Below, piece by piece: positions 1 through 10,043 of a stretch of DNA of 64,000 bases. Every line of letters begins with the position of its first letter. Position 1 is the stretch's first letter. The stretch covers positions 1-64,000 of the forward strand of contig JAECUM010094177.1 of assembly GCA_016617855.1 (NCBI GenBank). Reading direction: 5' to 3'. Position numbers and translations under genes: made by a program. The notes below the pieces were generated by a model. That model did not search any database. It was not told where the DNA came from and saw nothing but the letters and a program-made list of their open reading frames with translations. Origin of the DNA: Megalonaias nervosa (taxonomy: Eukaryota > Mollusca > Bivalvia > Unionida > Unionidae).

Positions 1-1
1 A

Positions 2-587
2 ACTGAGGTGAGGTCATTCCTGGGATTGGCCGGGTATTACCGGAGGTATGTGGCCAATTTCAGTGCAATTGCGGGACCGTTGTCTGACATGACCAGGAAA
101 CGGGCCCCGAGTAAAGTTATTTGGACTTATGCGTGTGAGCAAGCTTTCCTAACGCTGAAGGATAGGCTGACATCCGACGCTGTTGTCCGTCTACCGGATC
201 TGTCCAAAGACTTCGTGCTGCGCACTGACGCGTGTGACACCGGCTTAGGAGCAGTACTACTGCAAGAGCACGAGGGGACTCTTTTCCCAGTCGCGTACGG
301 CAGCCGGAAGCTGTCTGCTGCCGAGAAGAACTACTCCGTATCGGAGAGGGAATGCCTCGGAATCGTGTTCGGAATATCACGGTTCGAGCGGTACTTATAC
401 GGGCGGAAGTTCATATTGGAGACCGACCACCAACCCCTCGCCTATCTCCCACAGGCGAAATTGTCCAATGGACGCTTGATTGCGTTGGTCGCTGTTCTTA
501 CAACAGTATCAGATGCGCATAAGATACGTGAAAGGAACCGAGAATGTAGGCGCTGATTTCATGAGCCGAAGCGCTGAAATGACATAG
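2..587 (+). pseudogene. Ty3/gypsy retrotransposon pol fragment (end of RT and RNase H), frameshifted
   Basis: The frame is open from base 2, so the gene continues off the left edge. The first 30 residues (RSFLGLAGYYRRYV and on) are the region that follows the reverse transcriptase palm in gypsy pol. RNase H follows, with TDACDTGLGAVLLQ, SERECLG and ETDHQPLAYL carrying its acidic residues. Near base 478-482 the frame shifts by one base. The RNase H tail (RYVKGTENVGADFMSRS) continues in a second frame to a stop at 585-587. No integrase follows: only about 166 bases separate this stop from the probable LTR. The copy is dead, or its pol lost integrase by deletion. The family call is firm; the clade is not determined. 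Confidence 0.9.
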
Positions 588-753
588 ATCGCGCAGTAAA
601 TAACCGTATGTTGTGCGTGCATTCGTGTCCGTAGTCAGCGTGTAGCGTCGTTAGTATTTTGTTCTGTTGTTGCGCGTAGTAATGCACATTTGCATTTGGA
701 GCAATTATGGGAGAATAAAATCCCGATTTTATTCTCAAGCGTGGGGGGTGGGG
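588..753 (+). other. Untranslated tail of the gypsy element: hairpin and polypurine tract
   Basis: A perfect 12-bp inverted repeat with a two-base loop lies at 711-736 (GAGAATAAAATC, CC, then its reverse complement). It is followed at 741-753 by a G-rich purine tract, GTGGGGGGTGGGG, which directly abuts TGTCACG at 754. Position and composition fit the polypurine tract that primes plus-strand synthesis in LTR elements. Confidence 0.6.
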
Positions 754-2350
754 TGTCACGTTTCGCAGTCCAGGTATCAGGAAATGTATAAAAGTTGGAT
801 ATATTATGACCGCGTTTGATGTGTAAACATAGCCGAAAATAGTGTTAATTGAGTATGCAAGTCGCCAGCCACCCAGATCATAGAATAGCCGCCAGTCAAA
901 GGGCTTGTCGTCCACACACCCAGACGTTAAACCATGGGTCCAGGGATCAAAGGGAAGCCCGCACGGTGGACGGGGCGTGTTTTCACCCGCCACGTAGACA
1001 GACAAGCGAGAAGACATTGTCAGTAAGTTTGATTGGGACCGTCAACAGCGACATCCAATTGGAATTAAGATAGAGGGTGGGAGTAAACCTTAGATCGAAA
1101 TTTTAGCTTAAACGTGCAGTAAATTTATCAGTATACCTGGGCAGATTATGAGAAGTAGATCTAGCGGGTTTAGCGAAAGGATACTCCGAGAGAAGCCACT
1201 CGTAATTTGGCGGGAATCTTAGGACCAGAATTGTAAGACAAGGAAAAGCTTCGACAAGGTCAGTGGGCTATTTGCTAGATTTTTGCAAAACATTACGGCG
1301 TCATAATTGTAAGTATTTGTAGCATGTATACTTAATTACTGGGATTGTTTTAGTATGTAGAATTACCTTGTAGTGTTTCATGTATAAGCGTATTTGAGAC
1401 ATGAATTTGAGTTTACGTAGAGAATTATGTAGATTGCTAGTCCGTCAGAATTAATATTGTAATTCGCTGGTAGGTTACTTCATAGTAACCAGTACCTTTA
1501 GTAATGCGTTATGTTAGAGTTTACGCATGTTTGAATTGGAGTTTAGGAAAATGATTGATTTATGTACGATTAGTTACGATAGATGTGTGAATATATCAGA
1601 GCATGGATATTTGAAAATTGTATATTTGGTATGAGTTGTGATGTAAAGATATGCGTCTGATTGTTGTTTATTGGTTGGTGTAATGGAATTATGAGGATGT
1701 ACTGATGTGAAGCAATTTATTGTTGTATGTATAAGAGTAATTAATACCATGCTTCCATCATGTTGTGTTATTATGTAGTGTTTTACCATAGAAGAATGTA
1801 TGCGTATTTCGGTGTGAATGAATGCGTGACCGGTGAAATTTAATAGCCTTATCTGATGATAGGCTGTGTGTAGTGTGAGATGTGAGCGCTGAGGAAAATA
1901 TTGTACCATCCTTGTGTTTTCACAGGAAGCTTTCGGGGACAGAACTTCCGGTGCAAGTTAGTAGTCCCGAATCTCTAAGAGGGAGACGGAAGTGAGACTG
2001 ACAGTGCAGTCGGAGTCGACGAAGTGTAGTCGACATAGAAAGAGGGATAGAAGGGGAGGAGGAGGAAAGTGGTCTGGAGGAGGAAATAGAGGAGGAGGAG
2101 GAGAAGGAACTTGGAGGGAGTCAAGGAGGATGAGAGGGAATTAGGAGATAGAGAAGAATACACAGATGAGTAGTACACAAGGACAGGTGGAAATCTCTCA
2201 CACTACGAATCAAATGATGCGATAGGCTAGAAAAGGGTCGAGCGGAAGAATTGTATTTGGGAAATTTGAACTATTGATCTTTTAACTGTTATTAAATTGT
2301 CATTATTGAACTTCACCCTTTTTGTATCTTTATTCATTTAACCGTCGGCA
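754..2350 (+). repeat. Probable long terminal repeat of the gypsy element
   Basis: It starts with TG right after the polypurine tract and could end with CA at 2350, giving about 1.6 kb, which is long but possible. The interior is non-coding and has a purine-rich stretch at about 2040-2120 made of GAG and GGA units. The second LTR is outside the window, so neither boundary can be confirmed by comparison. The left boundary is much better supported than the right one; ends up to about 2436 are also possible. Confidence 0.5.
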
Positions 2351-2358
2351 TTGCTGAC

Positions 2359-2372
2359 TGGGGGCTCGGAGC
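2359..2372 (+). promoter_or_regulatory. Primer-binding-site-like motif just after the LTR
   Basis: TGGGGGCTCGGAGC lies 8 bases after the proposed LTR end. It begins with the TGG typical of tRNA-complementary primer binding sites, and its first nine bases resemble a tRNA-Pro primer site. A primer site belongs after a 5' LTR, yet this LTR follows a pol 3' end, so the motif may be chance or may mark a tandem or recombined element. Confidence 0.3.
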
Positions 2373-2436
2373 TGTATATCTAACTGTCACTAAATCAACT
2401 TCCAACCAAAATCGAGCCTGGGTGGGACTTCTACAA

Positions 2437-3240
2437 TAATTTAAATAAATATTGGAGGCACCAAACCCCCACAACCAAAACCTCACAGTCATATCTACTA
2501 GCCCCTCACAAGGCTCACCTGTACTGTGTCGATACAGACAGAATTTGAACTATAAATAGGATGGTCGTGGTCGCATCCATGGCCAGAGAACTCTCGGTAA
2601 AACGGGTTCCCAACTGCAGAAACTTTACGCATGCACCAGTGATCATAGCATTTTTTCAAGTAAAAAAAAAAAGGTATAAACCAGCTCCCTTAAGAAAAGT
2701 TGAAATACTTTTAGAAAACTGCGAAACGGGACACAGTGGTTACAAGTTATTTGGTGTTCTAACGTCACTCGTGGCCTGGACAAGCAAATTCTGAGGAGTT
2801 TGGTAAGGAGTTATGGTAAAATTATTGTTAATTCAACATTAATTATTGTATCCTCTTTACTGTCGATTATTAAAAGCAAGAATGAGATGATTTATGCTCT
2901 AAATAGGTTTCACTCAGTATTTTAGATAAACGTAGCTAATATATAATCTGTGATTAGCAAATATTTGACATTATTTTTTACTTAAACTGTGACAAAATAA
3001 ATGAATTTCAGTTTATTAATACAATGATACAAAAAGTATGCTAACCCAGCGCTACGAACAAGGAACTTATTTAATTACTAAATTTTAGACAGCATGCAAT
3101 ACTCATTATCGTCCTTTGTAACGATTTCGTGACATCACTAGGAATGGTAGATAATGCGACCTAACTTGCAAAACCTCTACCAAAAGATTCTCATTGGGAA
3201 CTACCAACATCTTTTAGCTAAGCACAGACACTCATGCATG
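2437..3240. other. No gene seen
   Basis: AT-rich sequence. The one open frame (2561-2794, plus, 77 codons) has no recognisable motif and is broken into by an A homopolymer. I see no coding or repeat feature that I can support here. Confidence 0.5.
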
Positions 3241-3244
3241 AGAT

Positions 3245-3271
3245 TATATATATATATATATATATATATAA
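3245..3271. repeat. (TA)n microsatellite
   Basis: About 13 TA dinucleotides without interruption, next to the AT-rich 3' end of the Penelope-like element. Confidence 0.9.
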
Positions 3272-3617
3272 ACTTTTATGGATAAATAGAGACAAACAGT
3301 TTTATTTAAATTTTTATTATGCATAAGCACATTTGATAAAAAATAAAAAAATTAAAATTATAAGGCATGTTTAATGGTGCATCAGAACTCAAATTATATA
3401 ATAAAAAAATATTAAAACATTATGGTGTGCATGATACTTATTAGCATAAAATAAAGAAGTATTTATAAATAATTAATCATATTATAATGAGACTTAATTT
3501 TGAAATGGCCTTTCATTTTTAGAGAATTATTAAACCTATTCTTATGATATTAATTTTACTTTCACTAAATAAGTTATTAAGTAAATTAAAATAATATCAA
3601 ATAATATCAAAATATTA

Positions 3618-4211
3618 TTAACTAATTTTAAACAGGGGACATAATTCAAAAAAAATTTTTTTTGAATAATGAATGTCGTATAAGGTTTTGGAATTTAGAC
3701 CTTTTGGATACACCGTATTAAGACGGTGAATCCAATAGGTTTCCTTTAACAGACGTTCCATTTCAGAATCAACTATAACAATAGGTTGAAAGGAGAAATC
3801 TTGCAAAGTATGGGAACTCTTGTTAAAATGTGCGGCAACATGAGAAGAAAATGATTGATCGATGTAATTTTTTATATCTGATCTATGTTAGTTCATACGT
3901 TTAGATATTTGTTGACTGGTTTGTCCAATATATTGGATGCTACACTTTTTGCATGTGATCAAATAAATAACATTTGATGTTGCACAATTAGTGTCACAAC
4001 GCATATTAAAAGTTTCTTTCGTATTATTACTATTGAAAGAAGTATTTTCATTAATAAAAGAACAGTGCGAACATCTAGGTCTATTACATTTAGTTGATGA
4101 TCCCTTTTTATATAATGTTTTTTCTAATTTAGAATTAATTAGGAAATCTTTTAAGATTTTTAGGCCTTTTATAAGCAAGTGTGGGTTTGCTTTCGTGTAG
4201 CAATTTAACAC
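3618..4211 (-). pseudogene. GIY-YIG endonuclease domain of the Penelope-like element
   Basis: This is the continuation of the RT polyprotein after the frameshift. It begins with a linker that has clustered cysteines (CNRPRCSHC and a downstream MRCDTNC). The endonuclease core follows as NVIYLITCKKCSIQYIGQTS, the variant GIY-YIG pair typical of these elements. A stop at 3888-3890 interrupts the domain. The same frame then continues through HVAAHFNKSSHTLQDF to the C-terminal helix, ERLLKETYWIHRLNTVYPKGLN, ending at 3618. Known role in the family: nicking the target DNA so that RT can prime. Confidence 0.88.
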
Positions 4212-5478
4212 TTGCTCTACATGATAATTTTAATAAATCCCAATATTTATTGATAATCTTACCAATATTAGGCAAACTTGGATTATATTCAATAACAAAA
4301 GAAATAATACCTTCATTTCTATTTTTGATTTTACATTCTAACGATTCAAGTTGCGTAAGAGAAGATACTTTTTGGAAAGCAGTATTAATGATGTCAATAG
4401 GGTAATTTCTATTTAAAAAATGCTGACCTAACTCTGTCAAGGACGATTTAAAAACAGTGTCATCTGAAATAATTCTTCTATATCTTTTTGCTTGACTGTA
4501 TGGTATCCCGTTTTTACATGATTTAGGATGACATGAAGAATATTCAACATATTGATGAATATTCGTGTTTTTAACATGAACCATTGTGGCGATGTCATTA
4601 TTTTCATTTTTCATGACTTCTACGTCCAAAAATGATACTTTAGTTTTAGACACATTGAATGTAAATTTTATTGTTGGATGTAATTTGTTTAAACAGTCTA
4701 TAAAATCATAAAGGTCTTCTAATGGATAATTCCAAATCATAAAAATGTCGTCTAAAAATCTTAACCATACATCTGGTTTTAAGAGTCTTTTATCTAGAAA
4801 GTCATTTTCTAATTTCCCCATAAATAAAGATGCATAAGAAGGTGCCATAGGACTACCCATTGCTGTTCCCAACTTTTGGAGATAGTTTGTATTACCAAAT
4901 TGAAAAAAGTTATTTTCAAGTACAAGTTTTAACAAGTTACAAACATGTTCTTTTGATAGTTTACATGTATATTCGTTTTGTTCAAGAAAATATTTACACG
5001 CTTCGATACCATCATTGTGTAGTATATTCGTGTAAAGTGAAACCACATCAAATGTAACCAGGAATGAATTTTCAGTTAGTTTTGGTAAAGATTTTAATTT
5101 GGTAATGAAATCAAAAGTATCTTTAACATATGAAGGTAATGATTTCATCAGTGGTTGTAAAATATGATCAATATATTGCGATATGTTATTTGTAATTGAG
5201 CTACATGTAGAAATAATGGGTCTACCTGGATATCCTAAAGGTAGTGACTTATCAACCGTTTTATGTATTTTGGGTAAAATATAAAACTGAGGTGTGCGTA
5301 TTTTATTTGGGAAAATATCTAGTTCATCATATATGGAACAATTCTGTATAGAGATTTCATTAATACATTTGCTTATTTTTGCTTTAATTTCTTCAGAAGG
5401 ATTATATGAAAGTTTTGCATAATATACTTCATCATTTAATTGTCTTTCTACTTCTTTAATATAATCCTCCTTATTCAT
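4135..5478 (-). pseudogene. Penelope-like reverse transcriptase
   Basis: The core shows RT motifs in order: GYPGRPIISTCSS, SFLVTFDVVSLYTNI (motif A aspartate), GTAMGSPMAPSYASLFMG (motif B), WLRFLDDIFMIW (motif C, the DD pair), and KVSFLDVEV (motif D/E region). SCHPKSCKNGIPYSQAKRYRR follows, a PLE hallmark in the thumb region. All catalytic aspartates are present. The ATG at 5478 is internal: the same frame reads on upstream past a stop at 5509-5511, with PLE-like residues such as SGGRDIYLDFYIEATKQE at about 5620-5680. The C-terminal end is artificial, caused by an extra base at 4149-4152. Confidence 0.93.
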
Positions 5479-5903
5479 TATTACTATGGTGCTAGACTTA
5501 TCAGCTTTTTAAATAATAATACTTTCGTCTTGTGCTAAAGTACGCAATGAATTTAATTCTTCTTTAGATATGTTTGTAAAATATTTTCTTTTAGGATTGT
5601 TATTTAAAATTTCTTGTTTAGTTGCTTCAATATAAAAATCGAGATAAATATCTCGTCCACCAGAAGGTGTGAATGATGATTCTTTTTTATTGAAAAAGGG
5701 CTTATTATGTAGATGAAAACTACTTTCATTTTATGAATATGTGCATGATTGTGAGAAAAATTCTTTTAATTTTAATGATCTTGTGTATTTAAAAAATGCT
5801 TCTGATAATTTAATATTGTCGTGCACTTTGGTTTTCGAACAGGATGATAACCCCTTACCTAGAAGAATGTCATCACTATCGGTTAGAATTCGCTTAGAAA
5901 GGT

Positions 5904-6878
5904 TTAATACAGTTTCTTTTCCTCTTTTGATTTCCTTTTGTCTTTTCTTTTCTTTCCACCATCTGTTCTTATTCTGTATTCTGATAAATCTTCTATTCTT
6001 TCTTCTGTTTGTGCTGTCTGTAACAGATCCTTTAGGGTTTCCATTAGTCTTTTCATTGCTGTTATTACGGTTGTGTTGGATTCCTTTGTAATTTTCTTCG
6101 CCCCATTTTTGACTGCATCTGCATAGGTTGCCTTTTGTGTGCCTGGGGCTATTAAGTTTTTTGCTTGATCATTCATCGAATTATTTTGAACGGGTTTATT
6201 ATTTTGTTCTGTGTGATTTGGTTGATAGGTTGTTCTTGATGGTGATGCTTGTCCCATTTCATTTCTTGGTTGTTGTTTACTTCGTGTAAGATTCTTAGTT
6301 CTTGCACGTTTATTTTTGACATTGATGAAGTTAGTTTCCCTTGCTGATTCATTAGGTTGTTGATTATATCTTTTTGATTTCTCACTAGTAATTTTGGATG
6401 ATGATTTTTCTCGTTGTTCTGGAAAGTTGTTTTTCTCTCTCTGTAAATTCTGTAACTTTTTAAGTTGACTTGGCAATATTTTGTCTTTTTTAGATTCCGT
6501 TTTCTTAAACAGTTCTTCAACAAAAATGTCAGTATTGCCTTTTATCAAAGTTTTTAGTTCACCTCTATGTTCTTCTAATTCTTTGCCTATCTTGATCACT
6601 CTCCTCTGATGTTCTTCTTTTAGTCTATCACATATTTCCAACGATAATTTTTCCAATAGGGAGTCAATAGATTCTTGAAATTTCTTTGATGCTGTGTCAT
6701 TCCCAATATGAATCTTTAGTTTTAAACGTAATCCCTTTGGTACAATATTGTCTTCCAGACAATTTTCAAGAAAACGTGCATGTAATCCATTTTTCATCTG
6801 TTTCTCCGCTAATGTTTCCATTGTTGTTTTTAAATACGTAGTTCTATTGCTAATACGTGGATCATATGTTGATGCCAT
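5904..6878 (-). CDS. Upstream ORF of the Penelope-like element (charged, Lys/Gln-rich)
   Basis: 324 codons, starting MASTYDPRISN. The first 60 residues include FLENCLEDNIVPKGLRLK, which resembles a segment that precedes the RT in Penelope-like proteins. Residues 70-130 are rich in Glu and Lys and are probably coiled coil. Residues 130-230 are Gln, Asn and Lys rich and probably disordered. The C-terminal tail is very basic (GGKKRKDKRKSKEEKK). The frame ends a few bases before the RT-side frame becomes readable, so either the two are one protein broken by a frameshift or the element has two overlapping ORFs. A role in binding RNA or the nucleoprotein is inference from composition. Confidence 0.7.
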   Translation of the reverse strand: MASTYDPRISNRTTYLKTTMETLAEKQMKNGLHARFLENCLEDNIVPKGLRLKLKIHIGNDTASKKFQESIDSLLEKLSLEICDRLKEEHQRRVIKIGKELEEHRGELKTLIKGNTDIFVEELFKKTESKKDKILPSQLKKLQNLQREKNNFPEQREKSSSKITSEKSKRYNQQPNESARETNFINVKNKRARTKNLTRSKQQPRNEMGQASPSRTTYQPNHTEQNNKPVQNNSMNDQAKNLIAPGTQKATYADAVKNGAKKITKESNTTVITAMKRLMETLKDLLQTAQTEERIEDLSEYRIRTDGGKKRKDKRKSKEEKKLY

Positions 6879-6929
6879 GGTGTTGTCCAGGTTTTTTGAT
6901 AAATTATAAAATAAACAACACCAACACGT

Positions 6930-6967
6930 ATATATATATGTATATGTGTGTGTGTGTGTGTGTGTGT
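6930..6967. repeat. (TA)n/(TG)n microsatellite
   Basis: Short TA run followed by about 12 TG units, just upstream of the first ATG of the Penelope-like element. Confidence 0.85.
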
Positions 6968-9488
6968 CCTTGAATAATATGAGTTGTAATTATTTCAAAC
7001 AGTTATTATCACTTACACTTTATGTGACCTTTGGAATGAAAATGACCAAATGAAAAGTTTAATTCAGTCAACAGTGTAAAGTGGGTAGATGAGTTATGTA
7101 GGACACAACAGATTATTTTGTAGAAGAGTAGGTTCTGTGACGCAAGCGGTAGAACTGTAGGTATATTTTTAATATTTTCACATGACTATCCGAGCGAACT
7201 CGGTTAAAATCCCGTTTAAGTTTTTTTTTCCCTATTATTTTTATAGGATTTGGAAAATATATTTGGGGAACATTTTGGTATGGTTCTGCATCTACATCCC
7301 ATTCTCCTTCACTAGTATCGCACGATGATCCCATGTAATAACGACAATCTGGAAGAAATATCAGGATGATTTCTATATAATGTTGATAATTTGAACCCCG
7401 AGGACACAAGAATTCAAATGCCATTGATAATAAATCTGACGACGTAGTAATTGAAAAAAATAGATCAGAGGTTAGTTTAAGGATAGTGCGTGATTTTAAC
7501 AGAAATAGTTACTGTTGCCGAAAAAATAGAATTGCCTGTCAGAACCAAAATGCTATGTATGACTACATGTTAAACATGAAATAAATGCTAAAAGAGGAGA
7601 AATAAGCAGTACTCTATCGCAGAGCTGATGGAGTCAGTACATGGCAGTGGAGACTAGAAGGGTTGTCTTGCCCAGTTTTTCAAGCCCTTGCGAGGCATAC
7701 GGTTTGTCAAATTTTATGCTATCTTTCTCCATTAATACAATGTAACATAATGCCTTACAGCCAATATAAAGATGATGCTATTATTCACGATGAAGGATCG
7801 TAAAGCTGTTTTGAATTATTCTCAGTGTTGCTGAATAGAAATAAGATTTACGTTATCTTGCTTACGCTTTCATGGAATTTCTTTTTAAAAGTTTATTGGT
7901 TTCGTTTTTCTGAACGATTGAAGAAAATAAGCACATATGAAATGTGAGATTAGTAACCTCTGTGTGTGTGTGTGTGTGTGTGTGCAGAGGACACCAATGT
8001 TTCCAGGTTGTTGCTGATGCACCAGGTATAGTGTTTGTGAGGAAAGCCTCGGATCAGATCAATACGAAAAGACGTTTTACTAAGGGATATGTTTCTAAAG
8101 GCGCAATCCCCTAATTTACACCGGCCACATACGGTTACCAGACTATAACACCCAGTTTAGGAAGCTGACATTCCTTTACTTTATTTGCTATCCTTTGTAG
8201 CATACTGTCCCCTTTTTCAAATTCAGGATTGTCACTGTCCTAATTCTGACTGGTTACCAATCTACTAAATCCAGTGTTTGGAACTGTCTCCTTTTATTTG
8301 TTTTGCGATCATCGATAGAATACTTTCTTCTGTATGTTGATTCCATTTAAGATGTACGCCATATATTACGTCTCTATGGTCTTAAACTAAGTAATAGAAA
8401 AGAGCGAAAACCAACAAGTTTTGTAAAATTCAACAAACAGTTTATTTCCCTAGAGTACAAAGTGAAAATTTACAAATAACTTACAGTATTGGGAATTAAA
8501 TCGCCAAATAGTCAACAAATTTATATCACCAACCCTAATGAATAAAGTTCTAATGAAATTCCAGTGTTAATGTGACTGTAGTTTTGAATTTACTAATGTT
8601 CCAGTGGCCTGAAGTGTGATGATGTGCTAACAGTCTTCCAATTAATCACACTAGCATAGTCCCAGATGTTCTAGTCTGAATTCCAAATTAACGTGTCTGT
8701 CCAAGAATGTTATTGAGCACTTTGTAAATCCAGAGAATAATAATTTGAACACATAATTCCACACAAGTAAAAAAAAATCTGAACACAACAATACAAATGA
8801 TTCTGCTTCTGATGGTATCGCAAGAATAAGTAATTTCTTAAGTAAACAAGATTATAATGCCCTCACTTCACCTAGGTCCCAATTACCAATTTCTAAAAAT
8901 AGTCTGTCACTTAATGGAATTTTCCTTTCTAATACATTCTAAGACAAGGTCTATAACTAAAATAATAATGAGGAATGTGGTAAACATCAGGTATACCAGG
9001 GTATTTCGTGGGGGAATTCCGGTGTCCAAGACCCAGACCCAAATAAACATGTTTACCTTGATTGATAACGATCCTAATATTTAAACCACACTCATAGAGA
9101 AAATATTAGCATATAATATGCATTATTTGTTTACAAAACAGATGTCACTGGTCAGGTACAACATGAACTTGATTTTGGAAAAGGTCAAGACCAATATACA
9201 AGTATATATAACATATAATCATGGAGAAAAAAACAAACTATAGACATTAAGCATACATAACAATGTTCAAAAAAATGTAAGAGCGTTTATATTGTCTTGC
9301 TTTTAGAGTTTATCTTTATATCAGTATACTAGACCCACTATGCATCTCCTTTATGCCTTAAAATAGCTTATTTTTAGTGGAATCATTATTTTAGATATTT
9401 GCATATGTTTTAAATAAAATACAAAATTAACAGCTTCATTTATATGCTAAAGACGAAATTTGATATGTTTGGATAATAAATTATTACA
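6968..9488. other. No gene seen; one (TG)n microsatellite
   Basis: AT-rich sequence. A (TG)n run lies at 7961-7984. A 103-codon open frame on the minus strand (7113-7424) and a 75-codon one on the plus strand (8857-9084) have no motif I recognise and no splice or context support. Confidence 0.5.
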
Positions 9489-10043
9489 ATGTGTACTTTG
9501 AATAAATATGATCTAATGGGAGATTTTAATGCAAGAACTCATAACATTAATAATTATTTGAAAAAGATGAGTTCCTTCTTAAACACTTCAGTTTTAGTGC
9601 CGATTATGTTTATTTTGTTCAATGATGCCGCGAAAATTCTCGACAAGCATAAATTGCCTAAGAAACGAGTAACACTAGCTCAGAAAATTAATACCACTGT
9701 GAAAATGCTAATACACATATGTAGAAATAATAATCTTATTATATTAAATGAAATATGTGGCAACCGAACGAGTGTTGGTTCTACAACGTTGCGAAATAAA
9801 TCTATTATTGACAATTCTGTTGTTTTTAGCAACGCTCTGAAATATGATGATAATTTCTGCGTACATGAACTTGATCCACACTTTACAGTTGGTCACTCCT
9901 TGTTAGTTACTAGTTTTAGTTTCTACCACAAAACAAAGAAAATTTTACCTGTCGAGAATGACTATAACAAACACCCAGATGGCAAGAAAATAAAAGGGTG
10001 GATTGTATTCAAAATATTTATACCAATAAACTTGAAAAGATAG
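9489..10043 (+). pseudogene. LINE endonuclease (APE-like, EEP family) fragment
   Basis: 184-codon open frame. Residues 9-16 read LMGDFNAR, the GDFNAR signature of APE-type endonucleases of non-LTR retrotransposons. Further along, LIHICRNNNLIILNE and IIDNSVVF, then FCVHELDPHFTVGHSLL, follow the order of the conserved C-terminal blocks. The expected Ser-Asp-His catalytic block is degenerate (TVGH). No reverse transcriptase was found on either side within several kb, so this is an orphan, inactivated piece. Part of the domain (about residues 25-65) looks replaced or diverged. Confidence 0.72.

Larger units (their letters stand above)
3618..6878 (-). mobile_element. Penelope-like retroelement (EN+ type), degraded, minus strand
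   Basis: Read on the minus strand the order is: an upstream charged protein (5904-6878), a PLE-specific N-terminal region (about 5520-5900), reverse transcriptase (4135-5478), then a Cys-rich linker and GIY-YIG endonuclease (3618-4211). This is the layout of endonuclease-bearing animal Penelope-like elements. Five lesions can be located: a frame change near 5895-5905, a stop at about 5730-5735, a stop at 5509-5511, a one-base insertion in the T run at 4149-4152 (an A run on the coding strand), and a stop at 3888-3890. Few lesions over 3.2 kb suggest a fairly young dead copy. Terminal repeats of the element were not identified. Confidence 0.9.

Noticed and set aside
559..1073. Open frames on both strands at the start of the LTR
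   Set aside because: They lie across the gypsy tail and LTR, without motif or conservation signs.
5741..6126. Plus-strand open frames inside the Penelope-like element
   Set aside because: They are shadows of the minus-strand element, with no motif of their own.
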